Positions 1-10,580 of a stretch of 64,000 nucleotides of DNA are shown here, piece by piece. The stretch is from Trifolium pratense. Lineage: Eukaryota > Streptophyta > Magnoliopsida > Fabales > Fabaceae. The stretch's first letter is position 1. Each line of letters starts with the position of its first letter. The stretch lies in the NCBI RefSeq assembly GCF_020283565.1, contig NC_060064.1:24262337-24326336 (forward strand). Reading direction: 5' to 3'. Below the pieces are notes generated by a model. The model was not told where the DNA came from, made no database searches, and saw nothing but the letters and a program-made list of their open reading frames with translations. Both the position numbers and the translations under genes were made by a program.

Positions 1-336
1 TACTAATATTAATGTAAATATTAATCTTGAGTTTGTTATTGATGATTATTAGTAGTTTAAGTATTAGTACAAATATTAGTTTATAATCTATTAATAATTA
101 TTTCAAGTCAATCGGTATATGTTGAGTATTATTTTAAGATACAATTTAATTTTAATTTGATTTTATTTGACAAAAAAATAATGAATAGCTGATTGAATTT
201 ATAATATTAGGTAAAATTAGCAATTGAGCTAGTATAAATAAGCTATACGTTCATACAAAAATGTGATCAAATAGATTTTTTTTCTTCAATATGACCTTAT
301 AAGCTATTAGCTACAGGTTTTCTTCAATATAATTTT
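1..336. other. AT-rich spacer, no gene seen
   Basis: Very AT-rich sequence with short stop-riddled frames. I recognise no coding domain, RNA gene or clear terminal repeat here. Confidence 0.5.
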
Positions 337-652
337 GGCTTAATTACATATTTGGTCCCTTATGTTTAAAAAGTTTCAAGTTGGTCCCTTATGTTATTGA
401 TCTCAACATATGTTGACCCTTTTCGTTAAATTTTGAATTACTTTTTTCTAACTTTTTGTTAAATTTTGAGTTAATTTATTCTAAAACTTTCACATAGTAC
501 TTTCCTAAGTGATCCACGTACGCAAATTCATTAGACAAGTTGACAATTAAAACAAAAATTTGACGAAAATGATCAACTTGAAACTTTTTAAACATAAGGG
601 ACCAAATTGAATTCTAAAATAAACATAAGGGACCAAATATGCAATTGAGACT
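337..652. repeat. Foldback MITE-like element (GGCTTAATT...TTTGGTCCC ends)
   Basis: The left end (ggcttaattacatatttggtccc, then 'aagtttcaagttggtccc') reappears inverted at the right end ('gggaccaaatatgcaattgagac', with 'caacttgaaactttttaaac' inside). The inverted arms cover most of the element, so it is a short non-autonomous foldback repeat. Half-copies with similar ends occur near 664, 1,571 and 51,520. The superfamily is not certain because I cannot resolve a target duplication. Confidence 0.6.
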
Positions 653-663
653 ATAATTTTTGT

Positions 664-799
664 ATTTAATTTCTAGGCTTAAATATCACATTTTTTTTTT
701 TCAAAAAAAAGAGGAGTAGCAAAGGGCTACTACCTCAATATATATATATATAATAAGATGAGGAAAGAGATACAAAAAGAAGGAGGGGGACTAGGCCAA
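664..799. repeat. Left half of a GGCTTAAAT-ended repeat plus LINE poly(T) end
   Basis: 'aggcttaaatatcac' at 664-690 faces its inverse 'gtgatatttaagcct' at 1,573-1,589. A LINE fragment (about 690-1,514) therefore appears to have inserted inside this small repeat. The T/A run at 690-710 fits the poly(A) tail of a minus-strand LINE. Confidence 0.45.
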
Positions 800-807
800 A
801 AACCTCC

Positions 808-1514
808 CTAACCATGTATAACCCTAAAAAAGGGTTTACCAAGTCTATCACAATTAAAACTTTCCTTAATTTGATGAGGAAGCTCACACCATACAGTAAG
901 CCTGTTTAAAGATAAACCCAAATTTGCTAAACCACCAGCACACTGATTCCCCTCACTAAAAATATGAGAAACAATGATATTCATGCGCCTAGAAGCCACC
1001 ATGCAATTGTACCAACGACTTCTTAAAGGCCAAGGCACCATATTAGGAGACTTGTAGGACATTACCACAAGCATGAAATCTGTCTTAATCCATAAGTTAT
1101 TCCATCCTCTAGAGTCTGCAATTTCAATAGCTGACATGAGGCCACAATGTTCAGCATAAAACGCCGAGGACAAAGCAAGATTAACTGCAAAACAACAAAT
1201 AAATTTTGTACAGTTGTTTCTAAAAATCCCACCACATGCTGATGCAAGAGGAGTAGAAGCACCATCTATATTGCATTTGATCCACTGAGATGGAGGAGGT
1301 TGCCATATAATCTCTTTCAAGAAAGATGGCTTAGGAGGGTGGATGATAACCAAGAAAGCTTTGAGAATTGAAAAATCTCTGATAGAAGTCGAAGAAGTAA
1401 GATTTGTTTGGTTACCAGTAAGAGTGATGTTAGCAGATATCCAAGATAATGAAGACATCCAATTTGGTCTGCACCTGAAAAATCTAGCATTGTTTCGAGC
1501 TATCCAGATTGCTT
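808..1514 (-). pseudogene. 5'-truncated LINE: RNase H-like (RVT_3) domain
   Basis: A minus-strand frame of about 216 codons resembles the RNase H-like domain at the 3' end of plant LINE (non-LTR) ORF2 proteins. Visible family features are W-x-KCNIDGAS near residue 60, an ACGGIFRN turn, AEHCGLMSAIEIA, a WIKTDFMLVV strand and the closing HIFSEGNQCAGGLANLGL. The reading can be extended upstream through AIWIARNNARFF to about 1,514, where a stop or junction ends it. The usual DGxxD-type residues are partly replaced (GGLAN instead of DxLAN), so it is decayed. No reverse transcriptase lies upstream, as expected for 5' truncation. The poly(T) at about 690 would be the tail. Confidence 0.8.
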
Positions 1515-1851
1515 AAACAAAAAAACAATATAGAGACTAAAACAAAAAAAACGGAAACATACAGGGACCAATGTGATATTTAAGCCTAATTTCTATATTA
1601 TAATTTTTTTCTCATTTTTTTTGCAGCCCACCCATGTAATTTTTTCTAGTTCCGCCACCGGCTTTAGGAGTTTTTTTTTTTTCAACTGCAAAACTTTATT
1701 AATAGACACTAAAACGTACAATGATTACATTACAGCCCAAAAAGAGTACAAATAGCAGTAGGTACAAACCAATATAATAACAAATAGCTAAAATTTTCCA
1801 CCACAATAAGGATGCAAGAAGTATTACTAATGAGCTCAGAATGACAATAAT

Positions 1852-2527
1852 CTAACATGAGTTATAGAAAAGGGGAAGTTTCTCGTTCTTAATATCCACA
1901 CAGAAATCAAAAGCATTCCTTTCAACAAGAATTCTTTTGTGAAGATCAGAATTAAGATCAACCTCGATTAAAACTCTGTCAAAATGACCGAAAGTTCTCT
2001 TCATTTATGCCTCATCAAGCGCTAAAGGAATTCCTAGAGCCCCTGCAATTTCAAACAATTAATGTTGCGGGTCGCCAATATTTATGAGCAAGACCATGAA
2101 CGCGTATCCAAGTTTGAGCGATGGTGTGCAGCACAATGTGAGGGTTGAAGTCAGCTGTCCAAGCAAAGGTCCGAAGGAAACCTGGTGAAAGATTCCAAGA
2201 GCCAATGGATCTAATTGCACTTAGATCATTGATGGATGAAAAAATAAATTCAAAGTAACCATTCCCTAGTGAAACCATACACCATGGAGCATTGGTTTCC
2301 CAAAACTTTAAAATTTGTGCCTTTAAGTCTAGCATGGAAACCAGAGATAGACCCTTTAGGATTGAGACTAAGACACTTGCCAAATATTCATCTTCAATTA
2401 TTTTGATTGAGACTTGCTTACCTTTCAAACAAAGTTTAGGTAACTGCGATGCATGAATATTGCACGAATTTGACAATGCTTGAGTAAATGTTTTGGTAAC
2501 AGTTGACTGTGAGGTGGTGGAAGCCAT
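1852..2527 (-). pseudogene. DUF4283-type transposon protein, frameshifted
   Basis: A minus-strand reading from ATG at 2,527 gives LKGKQVSIKI, ILKFWETNAPWCMVSLGNGYFEF, then IGSWNLSPGFLRTFAWTADFNP and WIRVHGLAHKYWRP. This is the typical pattern of DUF4283 proteins associated with plant LINE-type elements and domesticated derivatives. The frame breaks near 2,060. The continuation (FEIAGALGIPLALDEA) is in another frame, has a TAA at 2,005-2,007, then reads on (FGHFDRVLIEVDLN, VERNAFDFCVDI) to a TAG at 1,852. The fold is recognisable but the gene is broken. The G+C-richer stretch at 2,640-2,880 may be its leader. The expected CCHC zinc knuckle is missing. Confidence 0.75.
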
Positions 2528-3080
2528 TAGAGTAGAACCCAAAAAGACCACCAAGCAGCAACCCACACAAACAATCAAAACAGAAGCTTGAAGCTTGAAA
2601 ACGGATGAAAACACACAAACAAACAACAACAATCAAAACAAAGTTCTACATACAACAATCAAACCTTTATCGGGTCACTGTTCATCGCCCTTGAAAAGAC
2701 CGCATTTGAGCACCTGAGCTGAAAATCAAGAGTGAAACAGGGAGGAGGAGACGCGTTGGGGTGGAAGAGGCAGACCGCCGTAGCGACTAGCGACGAAACG
2801 ACCGTTCAACCAAAGGAAGAAGACGGGTTACTATACATCTTTCTCCTTTCGCTTTTCCTCGACCACTCTTATTATCTCCTTCTAAAAAATATTTATCTTT
2901 CTCCTAAATAAATTTAAATATATATATTTTTGGTTAATTACATGAAGAGAAAAGGAAAAAGAAAAAACAAACACCAGGAGAGACTACTCCTGGGTGTAAA
3001 TTACACCATTAACATCTTCAAAAAGTGGCTTATAGCTAAATTTCTTGGAGGCGTTGAAGTCATAACCAATGTAATATTTG
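2528..3080. other. Putative leader of the DUF4283 fragment and spacer
   Basis: 2,640-2,840 is richer in G+C than its surroundings and lies just upstream (minus strand) of the DUF4283 start, so it may be the element's 5' region. 2,880-3,060 is AT-rich with no recognisable gene. Confidence 0.35.
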
Positions 3081-3491
3081 CTACACCCCTATTTTAGCTA
3101 GCACATCCACACACGAATTTTCTTCCCAAAGGATATGAGAGAGAACCACCACCCAATCAAGAGTAATAAGCTGTCGATTGCTCAAATTCTCATTAGCAAA
3201 ACGGTGATGACGAGAGAACCCACTGCGGATTAGATTAACTACCTGAAGTGAATGTAATAAACAATTAATCTTTGTGTAACCATTCTCCCAACAAATTGTT
3301 AAAGCATGCACCACAACCATTATTTTAGTGAAAATAATGCTTTTAATTGACACTGTAGCATGAAATTCTGATATGAATTCACCTTTAAGATTTCGCTGGA
3401 GACCACCATAGCCCGCAGAGTTTAAAGAACCCAACAAGCTCCCGTCCACATTATGGCATATCATTCCTTCCATTGGTCTATCCCACGTCAC
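3081..3491 (-). pseudogene. Second RNase H-like LINE fragment
   Basis: This 136-codon minus-strand frame contains the family pattern NVDGSLLGSLNSAGYGGLQRN, then AEx-like helix remnants, INCLLHSLQVVNLI, and a closing VVLSHILWEENSCVDVLAKIG. These match the RNase H-like (RVT_3) domain of plant non-LTR elements, with the ENxxxDxLAKxG ending preserved. The first catalytic aspartate (NVDG) is present. It lies upstream, on the same strand, of the DUF4283 fragment. That is the wrong order for one LINE, so the two are probably independent insertions. Confidence 0.75.
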
Positions 3492-3559
3492 TAAACGAGG
3501 ATTAGACGATTGAGTTGCTGCTGTTTATGGCAAAAATCCAAAGAGTGTGGCTTAAAGTT

Positions 3560-4219
3560 TTGCAACGGTTTGGCCATCGTTTATGAAATGTGATGTAGCC
3601 TTATAGGTGGCTATCACCTATTCTCTAATTAAGGCCACGTTTTTTTTTTTACTTTAGCCCGCAAAATAAATAAAAAGTGTAAGTTACACATATCTTCTTA
3701 TCAGGGGCGTCTCCGAGTTTTAGGAGATTCTGTGCAAAATATAAAAATGACCCCTTAATAAAAAAAAAATTTGTTGATTTAAATTGCATATAATATAAAA
3801 AAAAAATCAATCTTATAAACATATAAATTACCAATATTAAATCAATTGTATTAAATTAAATGGAACAAGAAATACAAAATAATTATCTTTGTATATAACG
3901 TCAAAAAAGAACATCATAATCTAAGATCAAATTGTATGCAAAGATTAAAATGGACTAGAACTATATTTACGATTATAGATAATTAATCTATTGATACATA
4001 TGATATTTTATGAACATTAACAATATATAACTATTATTTTAAGGCCCAAAAATTAATCTATTAATATACATTTGATATTTTATAGGTATAAATAATATAT
4101 AAGTAATATTATAGGATCTCAAAATTTTTAAATATAATTTTATGGTATTTTTTTATTTATAAAATAGGGTGTTAAAATCCAAATTCAATTCAAATAAAGG
4201 GGTTAAAACTAAATATTCA
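3560..4219. other. AT-rich spacer with possible hAT-end remnant
   Basis: 'caggggcgtctccgag' at about 3,702 resembles the CAGGGGCG ends of plant hAT elements, but no partner end is convincing. Otherwise the stretch is AT-rich and gene-free. Confidence 0.35.
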
Positions 4220-4225
4220 CTTTTT

Positions 4226-4295
4226 AGATTCATTGAATAACCGATGTATCTAGTCTATATTATAGACGATATACTTTAGTTATTCAATGAATAAC
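4226..4295. repeat. Short palindromic foldback sequence
   Basis: 'agattcattgaataac' faces 'gttattcaatgaat' around the centre 'tagtctatattatagacga', giving an almost complete 70-nt hairpin. Related palindromes ('agattcattga...tcaatgaatct') occur at 10,164-10,234 and 20,589-20,658. Confidence 0.65.
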
Positions 4296-4379
4296 TAACC
4301 CCCGAACCAGATTAAACTGGCCGTGAAAAACAAAGAAAAAAACTAAATATGATTTTTTTACATTTATTTTCTAGTTTCT

Positions 4380-4640
4380 GTTTTCTTCGTTTTTTGCATA
4401 TTGGTTACTTATTATTTTAGTGTGTGTTCAGAGTTTTATACTTTCGCCTAATTATACTCATCATTTATACTTCTGCACATGATTGTTAGGTTTTGAAGTG
4501 TCAAAGTATGTAATTCTTTTTTCGTTTTTTATAGTTATGTCTCTCAATCTCTGAAGTCGAGATATGTAATGCGGGTACAATAGGATGCAATACATGTAAA
4601 CTAATTGTAAAGAACATTCATTGATTTAAAGTTGCATATG
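4380..4640. repeat. Duplicated upstream region of an F-box gene
   Basis: This stretch ('attgttaggttttgaagt', 'gatgtctctc'-like, 'tacatgtaaactaa') is similar in order and content to 62,800-63,050, which precedes the F-box gene at 63,512. It looks like the 5' flank of an F-box relative whose coding part has been lost here. Confidence 0.5.
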
Positions 4641-4644
4641 ATTT

Positions 4645-5608
4645 ACAAAAATAAACGAGATTTACTAAAAATAATATTTTATGCTCAAATCTTGAGAATA
4701 TATAATTTAAAGTTGCATATGATTCTCACATAAATTAATCACCAAATATATATATATAGGATTTTACAAAATAAATATTCAATCCCAGAAATAAAAAAAT
4801 TTATATTAAAATTAAAATCAAAGAAATATTCTTGGTTAGAATTTATTTAAAATCAAATTTTCCTAGTATAAGTCAAATCGTAAATAAAATAAATTATCAA
4901 ATCAATATATTATGGAATAAAATCAAATCTTTAATGGTACATAAATAGGGAGATTAAGTATAAACGAAGAAGGAATATGGACATATATATATATACATTG
5001 AACACAAAATTTTGAGAAGAAGATTTTTAAAATTATAAATTCTTCTCAAATAAATAAATAAATATAAAATATCTCTAGGTGTTCAAAATTTTTAAAATAT
5101 TCTCTACCAAGGTAATGAAGACCGGATCGTATCAGTCGGTTCGATCTGTTGAATCGAGAATCATACCTCAATCTGATCCAATACAAATAGGAAATCGTTG
5201 TGCCACATAACCAATATATGAACCAGAAAACCAAATAAAAATTAGAAACAATTGTAAAAACTGACGTTTTTTTCCAGTTTCAATGGTTGCGCAACATATT
5301 TCTCTTTTGACAAAAGATAAAAAACAAGCTCCAATTTAAGATAATAAAGAAGTCAATTTGATGTTTTCATAGCAAGCAAGCATTGATCTAAGAAGAACAA
5401 GAAGAAAAAGGGGAGACATAAAATGAAATAATGAAAAAAAGAAAAGAAGAAGATGCATACTAAAGGAGAGATGAGATGAGAGATTATAGAGGATGACAGC
5501 TACTTATTTAATTATAGATGAGAGATTAACTTTAGGTTTTGTGTTATATATATAAGTGGGTACTTATGTAGGCTTCGGCCAAAAATTTAATCATCCCACA
5601 AAAAACAA
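4645..5608. repeat. Truncated extra copy of the conserved F-box-associated block
   Basis: This is a non-coding copy of the block found at 8,270-9,110 (A), 18,680-19,610 (B) and 34,840-36,000 (C), and inverted at about 43,390-44,600 and 53,280-54,540. Shared landmarks are 'tgctcaaatcttgagaata', 'gatccaatac', and 'caagcaagcattgatctaag'. It stops after 'cccacaaaaaacaag' and joins directly to the cox1-bearing MITE of copy A at 5,609. Confidence 0.75.
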
Positions 5609-5985
5609 GAATTTGAAGTGATGGGCAAAGAAAGAAGGTCCATTTTAATTTATGACAAATCTGGTCCGATGGTTGTTCTTCACTAACCACAAGGATATAG
5701 GGACTCTATATTTCATCTTCGGTGTCATTGCTGTAGTGATGGGCACATGCTTATCAGTATTGATTCGTATGGAATTAGCAGGACCCAGCGATCGAATTCT
5801 TGGTTCATAAATTTTATTTTTTGGTGAGAAAATTTGAACTAACATCACGGAAAACGTCTGATGCAGTTACGATGTGCCCGTACACCTGTATTAAGATCAG
5901 ACCGTAATTGTGGGGCAATGCTGTTGCGGAGGTTTTCACATCAGCAATACTGCAGCCACAAGGCGGATCGCAATTTAAAACCTTG
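5609..5985. mobile_element. CAAGG-type MITE, left half missing (copy A)
   Basis: The right half of the element is present, ending with 'gcaatttaaaaccttg' at 5,985. Its left half and left terminal repeat are missing: the sequence joins the conserved block at 5,608/5,609. Full-length relatives are at 48,172-48,671 and 59,465-59,912. It carries the captured cox1 segment (5,652-5,804). Confidence 0.75.
5652..5804 (+). pseudogene. cox1: Mitochondrial cox1 5' fragment (copy A)
   Basis: Fifty-one uninterrupted codons begin [20 protein letters not shown] and continue [23 protein letters not shown]. This is the start of plant mitochondrial cytochrome c oxidase subunit I, which covers the first transmembrane helix; the full protein is over 500 residues. 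It ends in ILG, then joins transposon sequence (ttcataaattt). It is a nuclear insertion of mitochondrial DNA, not a gene. The undamaged frame reflects a recent or slowly diverged capture. Changes from the expected protein include GPSDR, where copy C keeps RPGDQ. Some mitochondrial leader may be included upstream ('tgatgggcaaagaaag'). Confidence 0.93.
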
Positions 5986-6179
5986 ACAGGATCGGTCATG
6001 CCACAATGTGATCAGGATTTTTTTTTTTTCCAGCTTAACTGAATTCGTCGTGCCATGATGGGCTTCCATGATGCAATAATGGAGACTTGATTAGAGCGTG
6101 TTTTTCACAATAAATAGAGGTCCGGGTCTCAAGGATTTGAGAGAAGCAAAAGTGGCTAGGAATACTATGTTTTATTATA

Positions 6180-6457
6180 CTCACTCCGCTCATTTTTATA
6201 AGGAACACTTTGGAGAAAAAATTTGGTCATTTTTATAAGAAATTTTTACCAATTTTCAAATGTTTTAATGTTTAATTTCATTTATGCCCTTATTTATTAT
6301 GAGAGATAATATTAAAAATAAATAAGTGAGTTGAAGGAAGAGTAATTAAATAAGGGTATATATGAAATCAATTTAAATTTTAAGAGTATTAAATAAAAAT
6401 AACTATGTAAAATGTGTTTCCTTGATAAGTGTAATTTTGTCAAAGGAGTCGAGGGAG
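6180..6457. mobile_element. Stowaway-like MITE (copy A)
   Basis: The ends 'ctcactccgctc' and 'gtcgagggag' are inverted forms of the CTCCCTCCG terminus typical of Stowaway (Tc1/mariner) MITEs. TA dinucleotides flank both sides (6,178-6,179 and 6,458-6,459). 'ttttataaggaacactttgg' follows the left end. Confidence 0.8.
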
Positions 6458-6479
6458 TATATTTTTGACTGGATGAATG

Positions 6480-6655
6480 AATTGTTATGCATGCACGCTG
6501 CAAAAATACTGTTATACTATTGGAGATGGACAAATTTTTTTGTCAAACTAAGTCTTATAAAAATGGACAATTTTTATGTCAAACTAAGTGTTATAAAAAT
6601 GGATGAAGGGAGTATATGTAAGTAGAAATCACCTAACATTTCTGTACATTTCTGT
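6480..6655. repeat. Stowaway-derived fragment
   Basis: Contains 'gtcttataaaaatggac' and 'gttataaaaatgga...gggagtat', an internal and right-end piece of the same Stowaway family without a matching left end. Confidence 0.45.
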
Positions 6656-7038
6656 TAGGGGTGGGCAAAAAAACCAAAAAATTGAACCACAACTTACTGT
6701 TTTGAAACTGAACTGAAACAATTCAGTTATTATCGGTTCAGTTTGCTTTAATAGTTTTGTTTAGTTTAATGGTTCAGATCGGTATTTGTGTTTAAAAATT
6801 CCTAATATTTAATTTGATTTTCTTATATTTTTTTCAAAGGTACTAATAATAACAATACAATTAAAAAAATATAGTAAATTTTAATTATTTAAAAGTTGGT
6901 TATGCTTTGCTTTGGAATCATAAAGTCGAACCATTTTAACAGTTCGGTTCAGTTCGAAAGACAAACAGTTAAACTACTATGAATTTTGAAAACAATTTGG
7001 TTCGGTTTTCCTTCGTAACCGAACCAGGCCCACCCCTA
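6656..7038. mobile_element. TAGGGGTGGGC-ended hAT-like MITE (copy A)
   Basis: The left end 'taggggtgggca' and right end 'ggcccacccccta'-type (gcccacccc ta) are inverted repeats of hAT style. The interior is rich in 'ggttcggttcag' and 'gaactgaa' runs. Flanking octamers (tttctgtt / attcccat) do not match well, so the target duplication has decayed. Confidence 0.7.
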
Positions 7039-7096
7039 ATTCCCATTAGAATAGGGGAAAAAGAAACTAGTTACAGATATAAGTCCACTTTGTAGG

Positions 7097-7436
7097 GATA
7101 AGCTTGATATCATATCCAAGAAACTATTAAGTTTTGACGATCTCTTCAACTTTTCGGTGGTTTGCAAGGAATGGAGCGCAGTTCAAAAAATTTTGTTGGC
7201 GAAAATTCCTAGAATCACAATCATCGATGATTGTGCAAACTACTAGGTATGCAAAAAGGTTTTACTATTTATATAGCGTACCCAAAAAACGAGCTTACAG
7301 CTCTAAGATGAGTTATTTCTGGGGTTTATCTTATTGTGGTTCATCTAGTGGATATCTGATCATGACAGGTGCGAACAATACACCTTTCATGTTGTTGACA
7401 CCTTTCAAGAATAGATATCCACTAAATGAACCATAA
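7097..7436 (+). pseudogene. F-box/DUF295 pseudogene, sense arm (copy A)
   Basis: The first frame reads DKLDIISKKLLSFDDLFNFS then VVCKEWSAVQK and LLAKIPRITII before a TAG near 7,245. This is an F-box domain (LP/LL...DL...VCKxW), the adaptor motif that binds SKP1 in SCF ubiquitin ligases. After a frameshift, a second frame gives RYAKRFYYLYSVPKKRAYSS, MSYFWGLSYCGSSSGYLIM and MLLTPFKNR, typical of the start of the DUF295 beta-propeller region that follows the F-box in this plant family. The gene is cut at about 115 codons, whereas intact members have roughly 350-400, because the sequence then turns back on itself. Confidence 0.85.
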
Positions 7437-7624
7437 TAAGATAAACCCCAAAAATAACCCATCTTAGAGCTGTAACCTCATTTTTTTTAGTATACTATAA
7501 AAATAATAAAACCTTTTTGCATATGTAGTAGTTTGCACAATCATCGATGATTGTGATTTTAGGAATTTTCGCCAATAATTTTTTTGAGCGACCCTCCACT
7601 CCTTGCAAACCCCAAGAAGTGGAC
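7146..7624. repeat. F-box inverted repeat (copy A)
   Basis: Left arm 7,146-7,359 (from 'tcaacttttcggtggtttgc' to 'tagtggatatctg') pairs with right arm 7,413-7,624 ('agatatccactaaatgaacc' to 'gcaaaccccaagaagtggac'). Both arms hold F-box/DUF295 coding sequence in opposite orientation, separated by a loop of about 53 nt (7,360-7,412). Arms are similar but imperfect. A transcript through it would fold into a hairpin of about 210 bp. No promoter is evident. Confidence 0.88.
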
Positions 7625-7639
7625 AAATATATTCTAGAT

Positions 7640-8361
7640 AATAAGTTCATTATAAAGTAGTAGATGATATCTTAAAGAAATTTCTTCTTATATATATATA
7701 CAATCATATATAATTAGGCATAAGAGGTAAAAAATAAAATTACAACTAACCTCAAAGAAAGTGACTTTCATCCTTGCAAGTAGAATTACTAAGCTTTGAT
7801 GACTTGACGAGAATATTAAATAAAATTGCACATTATCATCCCAAGTGGTTCTGAAATCAACAAGAAACTGTTATAACAAAATATAAGACTATATTCTAAT
7901 ATGTGCAATTTAAGGTGCCTTGCTCAAAAGATTTATTTTGTAGATATCTTCATAGTGAGCATGAAATAACCACCAAAAAACATAAAATTTCAATAAATTC
8001 ATTTACATGATATTTGGTGTCATCATTAGCAAAAATTAGTCTCGTGAGCTTAGCTCATTTGGCAGGAACATTGTATTACAAAGATCGGGATTTGAACCCT
8101 GATCATCCCACTTATCCACTTTAAGGGTGGAATTTCTAGACACAAGATTACTTGACAAAAAAAATAATTAACAAAAATTAAGCCTAAAATAATTTCACAC
8201 TATAACACTTTAGTAAAACAATATACATTAGTGTTACTTCAAGAGATTTACAAAAATTATCAACAAAAATAAACGAGATTTACAAAAAAAATATATTTTA
8301 TGCTCAAATCTTGAGAATATATAATTTAAAGTTGCATATGATTCTCACATAAATTAATCAC

Positions 8362-8415
<54 letters not shown>

Positions 8416-9620
8416 ATTTTACAAAATAAATATTCAATCCCACAAATAAAAAAATTTATATTAAAATTAAAATCAAAGAAATATTCTTGGTTTGAATTTA
8501 TTTAAAATCAAATTTTCCTGGCATAAGTCAAATAAGTCAAATCGTAAATAAAATAAATTATCAAATCAATATATTATGGATCAAATCTTTAATGGTACAG
8601 GGAGATTGAGTATAAACGATGAAGGAATATGGACATATATATACATTGAACACAAAATTTTGAGAAGAAGATTTTTAAAATTATAAATTCTTCTCAAATA
8701 AATATAAAATATCTCTGTGTATTCAAAATTTTTAAAATATTCTCTACCAAGATAATGAAGACTGGATCGTATCGGTCGGTTCGATCTGTTGAATCGAGAA
8801 TCATACCTCAATCTGATCCAATACGAATAGGAAACCGTTGTGCCACATAACCAATATATGAAGTCAATTTGATGTTTTCATAGCAAGCAAGCATTGATCT
8901 AAGAAGAACAAGAAGAAAAAAGGAGTCATAAAATGAAATAATGAAAAAAAGAAAAGAAGAAGGTGCATACCAAAGGAGAGATGAGATGAGAGATTATAGT
9001 AGGTGACGGCTACATATTTGATTATAGATGAGAGATTAACTTTAGGTTTTCTGTTATATATATATAAGTGGGCACATATGTGGGCTTGGGCCAAAAATTT
9101 AATCATCCCACACAAAACAAGAAATTTTTCTCCTCCCGCCCCATATATTTCTTTTACACCCCTAAATTTCCAATTTTTCTTTAAACTTATTTCGAAAATG
9201 TTTTCTGCTCGCTACATTTTGGAAAACGTTTTCCAAAATATCCCTTTATACACCAAAACACAAACAAGTAAAAAAAAAAACCCTCCTTTGTCAATTTTCC
9301 CACTCTGTTCTTTCTCCATGGTACCACTACACAAAAGTCGCCCTTCACCGGCAACATCGCAAAAATGCCGCACAACCCTCCCGAAACACCACGATTAACT
9401 CTCAAGTAATAACGTGGACTAGGACGTGGATAATGCGTGGATAACCTTACCCACAACATTATCTGGGTAGCGAATTACCAACGCAACAAAATGCCACAGA
9501 CCCGTTCCCTAGGTATGTCGTGGATAAATTTCATATATACTCAAGATAAAACTGTGGATAATGGCAAAAATGGCCGTGGGAGGGAGCATGAATTTTTATT
9601 AATAGATATTGTCATATAGT
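7640..9620. repeat. Conserved non-coding block next to the F-box repeat (copy A)
   Basis: AT-rich sequence without recognisable coding domains, kept in all units beside an F-box inverted repeat. It includes an (AT)n tract at 8,366-8,414, the SINE at 8,039, and a more complex part around 9,100-9,580 ('gtgggcttgggcc', 'ccatggtaccactacac', 'tctgggtagcgaatt'). Short frames there are not convincing proteins. It recurs inverted at about 43,390-45,000 and 53,280-55,330. Confidence 0.6.
8039..8171 (+). mobile_element. tRNA-derived SINE (copy A)
   Basis: Starts 'gtctcgtgagcttagctcat' with an RNA polymerase III A box (tagctcatttgg), and a B box (gatttgaaccc) about 50 nt later. It ends in 'ttgacaaaaaaaat'. 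Nine-base target duplications CAAAAATTA flank it (8,030-8,038 and 8,172-8,180). A related site lacking the SINE at about 51,457-51,475 has only one copy of the target. Confidence 0.9.
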
Positions 9621-10580
9621 GTAGATTTAATTTATTATAAAAAAATATAGATTTGGTGTTTTGTTATAAAAAATAAATTATAGATTTGATTTTTTGGTTT
9701 TTATAAAGTATAGATTTGATTTGAATCCAAGCAAAAAAAAAAAAAATTGACAAAAAAAATGTAATATATAGAATAATATGAAATATCATCAAATTAACAT
9801 CCAACTCCAACGAAAAAAAATCTTTTCTGCAATGTTGTTGAAGAAACAAAATTGAATGAAAATTTATAAAATGAAAGGCAATAAAGAAATAAAACTTTCC
9901 TATAGTAAAAAAAGAAAAAGAAGATCTGGTCATTGAATGTCAACGATAATATTTTGACATATATGGAAGGTAATAATAACATTAAATTGATGATACGGTA
10001 CCTTATTTAAGGTACCGATATCATCTATTTTGATACCCTAATTGCCACGTCATGTAACTCCAATGATAAAAAAAAAGGTACCGTATCATTAGTCTATGAA
10101 GCTCTCTTAGATACCCTTATTGGAGATGCTCTTAGTATAAGAGAAGTTTTTTTTTTTTTTTAGATTCATTGAGTTATTAATTTAGTTAGTCTATAATATA
10201 GACCAAATACTTTAAAAATTCAATGAATCTAAAAAGCAAATTTTCTCCTATATTAAGTATTATATTTTCATTTTGGTAAAAAAAAAAAGTAAAAAAAGTA
10301 TTTGTTATAATTTGGTCAAAAGAGAAAACAATTTATAAATTTCTTTTATTTTGGTCAATAAAGAAGAAAAAAAAAACCATTTATTATATTTTGGTCAAAA
10401 TGGAAAGACTATTTATTTATATTTTTTGGTCAAAAAGAAAAATCTATTTATTATCTTTCTTATAAAAAAAACTATATTTTATAAAAAATACTATTTATAA
10501 TGATTTTTATCAACCAATCAAAATACTCTCTTCGATATTATTTTTTGTAAGAAACTTTTAAATTTTCAGAATTATTCAAT
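9621..10580. other. AT-rich region with palindrome, no gene
   Basis: Contains the foldback 'agattcattga...tcaatgaatct' (10,164-10,234) and repeated 'attttggtcaaaa' motifs (10,270-10,440). Short low-complexity Lys/Phe-rich frames are not genes. Homologous stretches are 20,120-20,990 and 36,510-37,500. Confidence 0.5.

Noticed and set aside
3702..4170. hAT element starting CAGGGGCG
   Set aside because: Only one end resembles a hAT terminus; no matching partner or duplication could be found.
5652..5804. Functional cytochrome oxidase gene
   Set aside because: Only 51 of over 500 codons are present, the segment sits in a MITE, and copy B has a stop; it is a nuclear fragment of mitochondrial DNA.
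8039..8110. tRNA-like sequence with A and B boxes
   Set aside because: No cloverleaf can be completed, it ends in an A-rich tail, and 9-bp target duplications flank a 133-bp unit; it is a SINE, as are 18,440 and 34,602.
9003..9460. Open frames on both strands at 9,003-9,459, recurring at 19,574 and 35,966
   Set aside because: Both-strand overlap, no recognisable domain, and conservation explained by the recent unit duplication rather than by selection on a protein.
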